A DNA stretch of 16,251 nucleotides, taken from contig JADGJH010000601.1 in the NCBI GenBank assembly GCA_027596945.1, forward strand, positions 1-16,251, written 5' to 3'. Positions 8,663 to 16,251 of the stretch are shown piece by piece. Numbering within the stretch: position 1 is the first letter of the stretch; each line of letters begins with the position of its first letter. Source of the DNA: Physocladia obscura (Eukaryota > Chytridiomycota > Chytridiomycetes > Chytridiales > Chytriomycetaceae). A program made the translations under genes and the position numbers. Under the pieces are notes generated by a model that made no database searches, was not told the origin of the DNA, and saw only the letters and a list, made by a program, of their open reading frames with translations.

Positions 8663-8833
8663 TTATCTGATGTTTTTTCTTTTTTCGAGACTTTATGCCA
8701 ATTCCAAAACAAATGTGGCTTGTGATTTTCTTTATCTGATCTTTTTCCATCTCCACGAAAATTGTTGAAAAATCTGGGTGGCAACATCATTCTGTTAGCA
8801 AATTCGGCATTTGTTATCTGAGGCAGCCTATCT
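8663..8833 (-). promoter_or_regulatory. Cluster of four HGATAR sites upstream of the permease
   Basis: On the permease-coding strand: AGATAA at 8668-8663, AGATAA at 8737-8732, AGATAA at 8819-8814 and AGATAG at 8833-8828. The three AGATAA sites share the longer 8-mer TCAGATAA. All lie within 190 bases of the ATG. HGATAR is the known recognition sequence of AreA-type factors, and clustered sites are typical of nitrogen-controlled genes. Direct regulation by the neighbouring factors is inferred. Sites closest to the ATG may fall in the leader. Confidence 0.6.
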
Positions 8834-9064
8834 TTTGACGATTTTTTTTCTTCCGATACCAAAACTGCAGTCAGCCCTCATTTTTTATGACTGGGTGATA
8901 TTCAGGGTTTTGGCCTCCTGGATCATACGACATAATAGTTCCATACGAAAACCTCAAATCCAGCTCTGATATAGATGTAAATACCCTGTTTATTCATTGT
9001 GGTGGCTACTAAACTGCGGTCAACCCATACGCATCAAGTTTCACTACCCGGTTCAGCCACCCTC

Positions 9065-9078
9065 TTGTCAATGACAAA
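9065..9078. promoter_or_regulatory. TTGTCA-A-TGACAA palindrome, copy of the GATA-gene promoter motif
   Basis: TTGTCA and TGACAA flank a single A, and ATGACAAA (9071-9078) is an exact match to the 8-mer repeated upstream of the two small GATA genes. It is about 420 bases upstream of the permease ATG. A shared regulator is possible; a single site could also be chance. Confidence 0.35.
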
Positions 9079-10020
9079 AAAAACAATTTGCTCATCAAAA
9101 AATGAAATTTTCAAGAATTTTTTAGTAGAATGTAAAAGGAGGATCTGCAACTAGGTTCTACTTTCTTCTTTTAGAGCAATCTATACGCTCAAGCACTTAA
9201 ATTCATTTCCCGTTTTTTATCTTCCTTGGCAATGTTCTCGTGTTGGTGACGTTAACAATCATCATGCTTATTTATTGAAGGTTAAAGACTATTTTTGTTT
9301 TTGCTCTGTTTGTGACGTTTCCAGGTCTAAAACTCCTGTTTTTTCAGCCCCTCCAAACTTCGTACTTCTTGAACATATCAAAATGTAAAAATGAAAAGGT
9401 TAGAAAAACAAATAAGGGAGAGGCCAAACAGCGTGAACAAATAAAGAAAGGAGGTGAGCGCTGATCGAAGTAAACGCCAACCAAGTCGAATGCAGCGGAA
9501 TAATTATAGACACTTAAGAAGCCGACGCTCTCTGCTTGCGTTTGCAATGACTTGGTATTGCATTTCATCAACATTAATTATTCAATTGAAAAAATCTGCA
9601 ACAGGCAGTGAAGCATTTCTTGCATCATTGTGCACGTCTGATATCTCATGCAACCAATAAATCGTCAAATTCTGGAATTTTATTCTCACAACTGACGAAA
9701 TTATAAATCGAATTGACTCTCAATATCGTATTCGCCACACTTACTTAATTCTCCCCAGTACTTTCTTAAAACGAAATCAATCAGTAATAATAAAAACCTT
9801 TCTGGCAAACTCTTCATTGAGGGAAGGCTGGTCAAATGAGTTAATAAATACCAAACATGACATCTCTTAGTCACTAGTTGGAATAACTAGGATAGGAATT
9901 GCGCCTTTCATGATGCAAAGATAAATATTTGTGTTCATTTTGCCAAAAATGATTAACCAGATACCTAAGTTACGTCGTTGGACGAATGTAGGTTGAACCG
10001 TCGTGATGCACAATAAACAC

Positions 10021-10034
10021 AATAAAGCTTTATT
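10021..10034. terminator. Palindromic AATAAAGCTTTATT
   Basis: A perfect 14-bp palindrome with the AATAAA poly(A) hexamer on both strands. No confirmed gene ends at it. If a small minus-strand gene exists at 10070-10180, this would be its nearest poly(A) signal. Confidence 0.3.
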
Positions 10035-10379
10035 CCTCTTTAAACAAACAAGATTCCAAAGTCATATGATCAGAAAAAGTATTTAGACGTTAAATAGGGA
10101 TTGTGCCTATTATACTCACCAAACACGTAGGCTCTGACACTCTTTTGTTGGCTAATGAGCTGGTCTAAGGCGCAGCATATCTGTAAAGATTTTTTTAAGA
10201 CTGGTATTTTTTGATGCCGAAAGAAACGCGCTTTGCCAAGTATCTTTTTTTTTCCTGTAATTTTTTTTAATTTTCTTTTGTTTTTCAAGTTTTGCAAGTC
10301 AAGCAGATCCGCAATATGACCATTTTCATTCTTTTTTCCTCTGAAGATTTGATCAGAACAAACCAAAAGCAAACAAAAG

Positions 10380-12459
10380 ATGTCGTATTACGGACCCAGA
10401 CTTGGCTTTGGAGTTCCGCCGCCCGGATTCCCGCCGCAAATTCCAATGCAGATGCAAATGCCTGGCGCAATTCCGATGTCGATGCCAATGCCCATGTCTA
10501 TGAACGTGCCAATTCCACCAATCCCGTTACCACCCGTTCCGCAGCAACAGCAGCAGCACCGCGCGCCAATGCATATTTCAGCACAGCCGCAGCTAAACAC
10601 TAACAGTAGCAATAACAACAGCGGCAGCAACAGCGCAGACTTACCGGTGGCGCCGCAAACAACTGTCCCTGAAAAACCATCCATTGACAAAGCAACTTCC
10701 GCCTTCATCGCTAAAATTCCAGACTGGCTATCGGACGAATGGATTGTCGACTGTCTTAATGTGCTTTGTTCTATTTTTGGTTGCATTTAAGTTAACAACA
10801 ATTAAATTAAAATAATAATAGCAATGCGGTTCTTTGCGGTCCTGGACACGTGTCACATCACCGCACGATCCAAAAGTAGGCCTTACCTTTGGTTTTGCCA
10901 CATTTGACTCTCCTGCTGGAATCCATAACCTCCTGCATGCTTTAGCTCGAGAACGGCAAACAACACCCATTCGAGTCAAAAAACACGCATTGCTTTTTAA
11001 AGTTGACATGACTGCTCGCAAAGCTGTTGCAGACTATATGGCCCGCACGCACGCGGATGCAACGTCTAACCCGCTTGAAGCAGTCCGAAAAATTAAAGAA
11101 GAGGATACGCGTTGTGCCGAGCAAGTTAATGCGTTTTTAAAGCGCACCGGCATGTGGGATGAAAGCGATAACGTCCAAGTAGTCGCTGAAAATACAGCAA
11201 TAACAAACTCAAATTTAACTGGTGTTGCAGCTGCCGCTGACAAGAGTAATTCTGAAATGGATTTAGATAAGACTGGAAATGACGTCGACACATTTTTGGG
11301 CTCACTGGATGCTGCGACTTCGTCTACCAATAAAGTTGGATCGAAAAGAATTCATGAAGAGTTGACTGAAGAAGAAGAACGTCAGCGTCTTGAGAGACGC
11401 GAACGCGAAATGCACCAGGCATATTTAGAAGTATAGCATTTCAAATTAGCTTTAAGGTTTAGTGATCGATTTGTTTTTTTAAAATATATTTATTGCATAG
11501 CGCGTTGCACGGTTTGAACGACAAGAAGTGACGCGTATTCGAAATATTGAAGCTGCGCAAAAGAAACTATACGATGCACAAGCAAAAAAATTACGTGATC
11601 ATGAAGGAATGGCCGAGCTATTGCGCAACTGGGACGACGATGATCCGGAATTATTCCGTGATGAAGAGTTTTATCGAGACAGGTTTTTATTTTTTATTTT
11701 TCATCCAAGTACCTGAAAAATTTGCTCTAATGCATTCAGGGCTCGATGGATCCATAAACGCAACCCAAATCTTCGCCGCGAACAAGAACTCGACTCGCGA
11801 GACCGATTCGCCGAGCTTGAAGAACGTGAAAAACTGCACGCGCAAGAACTAGAGTCCACGCGTGGCGAACGCGAACGTCTCGCTCAATTGAAGCAGCAAG
11901 AAGAAGAAGCCGCCGCGCGCGCTCTCGAAGAACAAGAACGAATTGACAAATTACGCCGCGAACGTGAACTCGAAATGGCTGAACGTGCCAAAGAAGTATA
12001 TCATGCTGTTCCTTCAGGCGGCCATGGCATTGTTGTTGGACGAATAATGACAATGGAGGAGAGGAAAAAAGCGATTGAAGAGTTGGTGGGGTCTTTGCCG
12101 ACGGGATTGGAAGATATCTGCGGATGGGAAGTCAAGTGGGACTTTTTGGAGGGTGGTGGTGGGGTTGTTGCGAACAAAATTAAGGCGTTTGTCGTTAAGA
12201 AGGTTGTGGAGATTTTGAATGAAGATAACCCTGATATTACAGAGTTTGTAATGTCAAGTATTGCGAAACGAAAGAGCGCAGGGTATATATTGGATGAATT
12301 GACAGGGGTTGGTTCATTATTATTTTTTTAGTATGCAAAGCTTTGTTTACTTTTCTTGAAAAAATATAGCCTCTCGACGAAGATGCTGAAGTTTTTGTTA
12401 AGAAGCTTTGGCGAATGGTCATGTATGAAAGCGAATCAAGAGCACGGGGGTTGGCATAG
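10380..12459 (+). CDS. RBM25: RBM25-type splicing factor with RRM and PWI domains
   Basis: Predicted nuclear pre-mRNA splicing factor of 609 aa, join of 10380..10760, 10822..11430, 11501..11682, 11740..12307 and 12370..12459. Introns are 61, 70, 57 and 62 nt, and all junctions keep frame. The N-terminus is Pro/Met/Gln-rich. A degenerate RRM spans about 107-190: FIAKIPDWLSDEWI, then CGSLRSW, FGFATFDSP and LLFKVDMTARKA, in the order seen in animal RBM25. Next is a Glu/Arg-rich helical region (about 310-480) and a C-terminal PWI domain (about 494-605, ending LDEDAEVFVKKLWRMVMYESE). Intron 1 has a weak donor, GTGCTT, but this choice joins the two RRM halves correctly. Yeast Snu71 is the related U1 component. 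The protein is probably involved in 5' splice-site selection. Family assignment is strong; exact splice sites are inferred. Confidence 0.87.
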
Positions 12460-12482
12460 GAACGAAGGAGAGAATCGAAAAT

Positions 12483-12488
12483 AATAAA
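12483..12488 (+). terminator. Putative poly(A) signal of the RBM25 gene
   Basis: AATAAA starts 24 bases after the TAG at 12457-12459. Cleavage 10-30 bases downstream would end the transcript close to, or inside, the 3' end of the opposing DUF962 gene, whose stop is at 12522. Confidence 0.5.
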
Positions 12489-12521
12489 GCTATTATTCAT
12501 AATCAAGAACACAGACAGGAA

Positions 12522-12977
12522 TCAAAACTTTCTGTATCTGAAAACAGTTTCACCCCACAATCTCAAGTCTCCAACGAAACTCCACAAAGGGTACTTGAAT
12601 GTCGCAGGTTTGTTTTTCTCAAAACAGAAATGGCCAGTCTGTTCCATTATTACAATTAAAAATTTTGAAGTTATATACTCACCCAAGCGAAAGAATAACC
12701 AAACAAAAGACCGATGGGAATTAATTCAGGCTTATAATAGACTATCGAAGCGGCAAAATATCCAATTGCTAGCGTAGTTCCAATAATATGCAACCTCCGA
12801 GATGTTTTGTTTCGATGTTCACCTGATATTAGTTTATGGTTTTTTAAAGACAAATAAGAATAAGACGACACGAAGCCAACCAAGGTAAAAGGGATAAAAC
12901 TCTGAAAATGAACTGATGTTTCTATTCAGCGGGTGAAGAATCGCCGTGAAGTTTAAGTTGACAATTTCAAATCCCAT
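12522..12977 (-). CDS. DUF962 / Mpo1-like membrane protein
   Basis: Small protein of 117 aa, complement of join(12522..12638, 12683..12822, 12881..12977). Introns are 58 nt (12823-12880, GTTGGC to ATCAG) and 44 nt (12639-12682, GTGAGT to ACAG). The spliced product shows the family signature in order: SFSEFYPFYLGEHRN (23-37), TSRRLHIIGTTLA (39-51), FGYSFAWTGHFCFEKNKPAT (73-92) and YPLWSFVGDLRLW (95-107). His35, His44 and His82 are conserved family histidines. Two hydrophobic segments lie at about 46-62 and 66-80. The ATG at 12977 is the first in frame. The yeast relative Mpo1 is an ER dioxygenase of 2-hydroxy fatty acids; whether this shorter form does the same is unknown. No single exon shows the whole domain. 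It is tail to tail with the RBM25 gene, 62 bases apart. Confidence 0.88.
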
Positions 12978-13186
12978 AGTTTCAATTTATTTTTAGTCAC
13001 TTTTTAACTCTAAATTTTGAAGAAAAAAAAACTTCGTTGACGGAGGGATCCCTGACTATCATGCCCCAACTTAAAAACTCCAAATAATCGCAGATGATAG
13101 TAAATAATGGAATTTCTAGCATTTGATGTTGCCTGTTGACTGCATCTGATTCAACTGAGTACCAGCACAAACTGTTTTGATTAGCG
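12978..13186. other. Upstream region of the DUF962 gene
   Basis: This is presumably the promoter and leader of the minus-strand DUF962 gene. It has ordinary CpG content; the last CG before the depleted tract is at 13185. An 8-bp inverted pair (TGTTGCCT and AGGCAACA) spans about 13127-13212, which is weak. No gene is seen. Confidence 0.4.
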
Positions 13187-13832
13187 TCTGCATTATTAGT
13201 GTTCAAGGCAACACAAATCAATTTAACTTCTTTATTATGAAACCAGTATGCAATAAACTGGGTGTGTACAAAATGAGGGAGGTATGCAATTCAATTTTGG
13301 ATTGGATATATTGTGGTGATATATATTAGTTTTCAGCTTTTTGTGAATTAGGTAGAATTATATAATATTGCATTGTTGTTGCAATAAATTTTTGTTGGTC
13401 TATTTTTGTTTATACCAAGTTTGTTAAGTAGATTTCTAATGGCTATACATGTCTGAAGCTTTGCCTCCACTAATAAATTCCATTTGAAGTGCTAATATAG
13501 CTGCTATTTGCTTTGCTGGATTAAAATGATAATACTATTCAGGAAGAATTTTGGCAGGGTATGGACTCACAGTTTTCCATGTTGTTTGCATCATCTAAGT
13601 CCCAATATAAATTACTATCCAATTGTACTTCTCTCTGTCACACAAAGCTGTTTGGTTTTCAACAAATATCTACATCATAAACAGACTACAGTCATTAACT
13701 TTGAAAAAAGACAGGGAATGTTGTAGCATTTGCTATACCCCAGTGTCTTAAGTTTGGCTTCTTAAATTTTCTTCAACCAACAGTCTATGCTTGAACAATT
13801 TACATATTTTGTAAATTTGCATTACTAAGTGC

Positions 13833-13848
13833 TTTTTTTTTTTTTTTT
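13833..13848. repeat. Poly(T) run of 16
   Basis: A simple homopolymer within the CpG-poor region. No promoter or RNA gene can be tied to it. Confidence 0.7.
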
Positions 13849-15013
13849 ACAAACTTGTTATACAGTTTTAGGATGAGAAATGTGTAATATAATATAAGGA
13901 AAGATTTATTCTTCATTAATTTTAAGGGTGTTTTTTTAACAAGAACAAGATCCCAGAGATCCGTAACAAAATAAATAGTGACTTCATGGCAACTATTAGT
14001 GATTAAACACATAGCAACACTACTAAAATACCTTGCAGTAGTGATACAAAGAAACATAGCAAAATAATGAGATAAAGAATAGGTGACAAGCTGATAAAAT
14101 TTTTCCACAGGGTTTTTTGCAACTGCAAACTAGAAATTGTGAGAAAATTGGAAAAAGAAGCCTTTTTCCCACTGAATTTTTTCTGGCTGCCTGTGAGAGA
14201 AAAGGAGGATTTGAATCTTGGAGGTACTGGAATGGGAATGAAAGATAATTGCTAGAGAGAATTTCAGGTAACCACTGAAAGCAGCAAAGTGGAGAGATTG
14301 GGATCACAGAAGAGCTGGTGGAGATATTTAGAGGGGGTCTAGGATATTTGAATTTTAGGTGAGGAGTTAAATTGGAAGGTCTTAAAAAAATACATATATT
14401 TTCATGATCTACAAAAACTGACAAAAACCATTAATAATATTAATCATCCACATTAACTCCTACTCATCTTTTTTTCTTGCATCCAAAATTAGAATTTAAA
14501 CTTTCCTGAGCTGTCCACAAGGTGCAGAATTGTATGGTTAAATTGATTTGGTTTTAGCAGGTCAAACATAGAATAGTCCCCAGATAGTTGGATGACAGGC
14601 AAGACAAGGCTGGTGGAAGGAATAGGAGTGGAGGAAACAAATGATAGTGGAGGATAATACTTTCCAATGAGTTACAATTAGTGCACTGTGGTGTATTAAG
14701 CTGTCAAGGGCTGGGGATGAACTTTAGTTGGAGAATTTACTTTCAATAATGAAGTAAATTGGAATGTAGAAGATTGGGACTGTGCGTAAGGTTTTGGTAA
14801 GTTGTAGAAGAATAGTAGAAAGGCTGTTGGTAACTGTATCAGCTTGAGTCAACTAATTGAATACTAGATATCTCAGAACAAAATGATAGAAGTTCAAGAT
14901 TAAGTTATGAGTATGAGTTAAAGTGGAAGTGTAATATTTAATTAAGACTTCTTTTATTAAAAAATAACCAATAATAAAATGAAGGTAAGAGTTTGGGTTT
15001 AAATAGTTTTTGG

Positions 15014-15180
15014 AGTAGAAAGAAAAAGAAAGAAAAAAAATAGAAAATGCTTCAAAAAAAAAATTGTTTGACAGTGGTTTGAAAGCAGTTAGAAATTGCT
15101 TGAATTAATTTTAAGTTCTTGAAAGTAATAGAATGCTTTAGAAAATTTTAGAAAATTCTAGTTGAAAATTAGATTAGCAA
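15014..15180. repeat. Degenerate A-rich repeats with TAGAAA-type units
   Basis: It begins with AAAGAAA-type runs and continues with imperfect copies of a unit resembling TTAGAAAATGCTT (near 15041, 15090, 15131 and 15140-15160). Copies differ by several bases and their spacing varies, so this is low-complexity decay or a very old tandem repeat. Confidence 0.35.
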
Positions 15181-16251
15181 TTTAATTTGCATCATGATAC
15201 ATACACTGCTTCACCTGAATTTGCTGAGCAATTTCAATGCCCACATCAATCTTTCTGATTTTCAGGTAATGCATCAAGCAATAAATTTTCATGTTGTGAA
15301 TGGTGTCCTATATGGGTTTTTACATATGACTCATCAAATGTTGTGACTGTTGCCAGCTGGGACTGATATGAAAGTTCAGTGGTAGGAAACTTTCCTTTGA
15401 GTTACAGAAAATTGTACCAAGACTCTTACAATGACATGTTTGGAAATGCTCACCACCTTTCAAACAAAACTGGTTCTTTACTACCATGATAAATGTGTTA
15501 TAGGGCAAAGTTCAACATCTTTATGTTGAAGACAACCAGCAGTTTCAATTCTGTTTATTTGTTTTCTTGAATGCATGAAAGTAAGCCTATAGGCCAATTG
15601 TTGGTCTGGCTGAAGTTGTGGTAGAAGATACTGGTGATTTAATAAAATGGTGTTTTTAATAAATCAGCTATATTTGCTGTTTTAGTTATTGATTTTGATG
15701 TGTGTTTACCTGAAAGATTTGCTGGGATACAGGACTTTTCCTGATGCATTTGTTTTCTCTCCTGGTGCACTTTTTTTGTTCTCTTTATTTCATTTGTTTT
15801 TGACAGTGCTGTGGGACTTGGCTAGAGAAGATATGTATAAATTAGATTGCTAATTGTTAAAGTAGCTCAAATAAATCTTATATATTTGAGAGCAATACTG
15901 TCAACAAGGCAGTGCAAACACAAGATAATAACAACAAAGCTAAAGAAAAGAAATTCCAGATTCTCTGTCCTTTATATATCCTTTTGTTGTCCTATCTATG
16001 GTGCAATTCTTGGCTCCCAACTTCAATCTCCATAACCCTAATTTTTCCAGATAGGAGATAGGAAATCTCCCTGATAACAGATCCTGAAATGTATAAAGCC
16101 AGGACTTCCAAAAACCCAAAGTCCATCATAGAAGGTAAAAAGAGAAAAAATAAGATATGAGATCAAATATAAGTAATAGATAAGTAAAGATGAGGTAAGG
16201 GAAATAATAAAGATGAAATATCATAAAGAAGAGATGAGGACACAAATACCA

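Larger units (their letters stand above)
8834..10379. other. Divergent intergenic region between the permease and RBM25 genes
   Basis: It contains the TTGTCA-A-TGACAA element near 9065, the palindrome at 10021-10034 and a few stretches with exon-like edges on the minus strand (9827-9798 and 10180-10120). No frame joins these into a recognisable protein. CpG content is ordinary: about 31 CG in 9001-10020. The part from 8834 to 9700 shows nothing I can assign. Confidence 0.45.
13187..16251. other. CpG-depleted, AT-rich region without recognisable genes
   Basis: I counted 2 CG dinucleotides (13962 and 14785) in 3,065 bases, although TG and CA are common. The DNA to the left, including intergenic stretches, has about 3 CG per 100 bases. 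No open frame exceeds about 130 codons, and none shows domains, biased composition or splice-supported continuity. Strand-asymmetric purine-rich stretches occur at about 14130-14370 and 16130-16251. The pattern suggests decay by CpG methylation and deamination (silenced repeat or old transposon) or DNA from another source. Active RIP is less likely because CA is not visibly lost. Confidence 0.75.

Noticed and set aside
9344..9660. Overlapping open frames of 68-76 codons on both strands
   Set aside because: No recognisable domain, no supporting splice or start context, and overlap with each other. Considered chance.
10147..10200. tRNA-like A box (TGGTCTAAGGCG) on the plus strand
   Set aside because: The D-stem does not pair and no B box or T arm follows at a suitable distance.
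12823..12883. N-terminal part of the 70-codon minus-strand frame ending at 12671
   Set aside because: This is read-through of intron 1 of the DUF962 gene. Splicing from the other frame restores the family signature exactly.
13127..13212. 8-bp inverted repeat TGTTGCCT / AGGCAACA near the CpG boundary as a transposon end
   Set aside because: It is short with no flanking target duplication or transposase, and is expected by chance at this scale.
14023..14424. Minus-strand open frame of 133 codons in the CpG-poor region
   Set aside because: Composition follows the surrounding purine-rich DNA, with no domain, no homologue I recognise and no splice-supported extension.
13187..16251. RIP-mutated transposon
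   Set aside because: Classical RIP converts CA to TA, but CA and TG remain common here. Loss is specific to CG, so CpG-type deamination fits better. No transposon protein remnant was seen.

Overview
The window is fungal nuclear DNA. The evidence is an AreA/NIT2-type GATA factor with the fungal AreA N-terminal box, a YAT-class amino-acid permease, GATA factors with CX2CX17CX2C fingers, and small spliceosomal introns (44 to 154 nt) with GT..AG ends. Introns are too frequent for a Saccharomyces-type yeast. I cannot name the genus.

Layout, left to right. (1) 106-2471, minus strand: two tandem paralogous genes for small, unusual GATA-finger proteins (267 and 253 aa). They share an N-terminal block, a central block and the C-terminal WLDDLI, and they keep a matching promoter block built from TTTGTCAT/ATGACAAA repeats. 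(2) 3574-6685, plus strand: a two-exon AreA-like nitrogen regulator (985 aa). (3) 6973-8645, minus strand: a two-exon amino-acid permease (539 aa), convergent with the AreA-like gene, with four HGATAR sites just upstream. (4) 8646-10379: a divergent intergenic region with possible but unproven minus-strand exons. (5) 10380-12459, plus strand: a five-exon RBM25-type splicing factor with RRM and PWI domains (609 aa). (6) 12522-12977, minus strand: a three-exon DUF962 (Mpo1-like) membrane protein of 117 aa, assembled from splice sites and tail to tail with the RBM25 gene. (7) 13187-16251: about 3 kb without a recognisable gene and almost without CpG (2 in 3,065 nt, against about 31 in 1,020 nt of ordinary intergenic DNA at 9001-10020).

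How it fits together. Three GATA regulators lie beside an amino-acid permease whose upstream region carries clustered GATA-factor sites, so the left half looks like a nitrogen-regulation neighbourhood. The two small GATA proteins carry Val, not Leu, at the seventh residue of the finger loop, the position known in A. nidulans AreA to tune promoter choice. They may therefore read a different subset of GATA sites. The right half holds housekeeping genes and then an abrupt change to CpG-depleted DNA, best explained by methylation-driven decay of a silenced region or by a join to foreign sequence.
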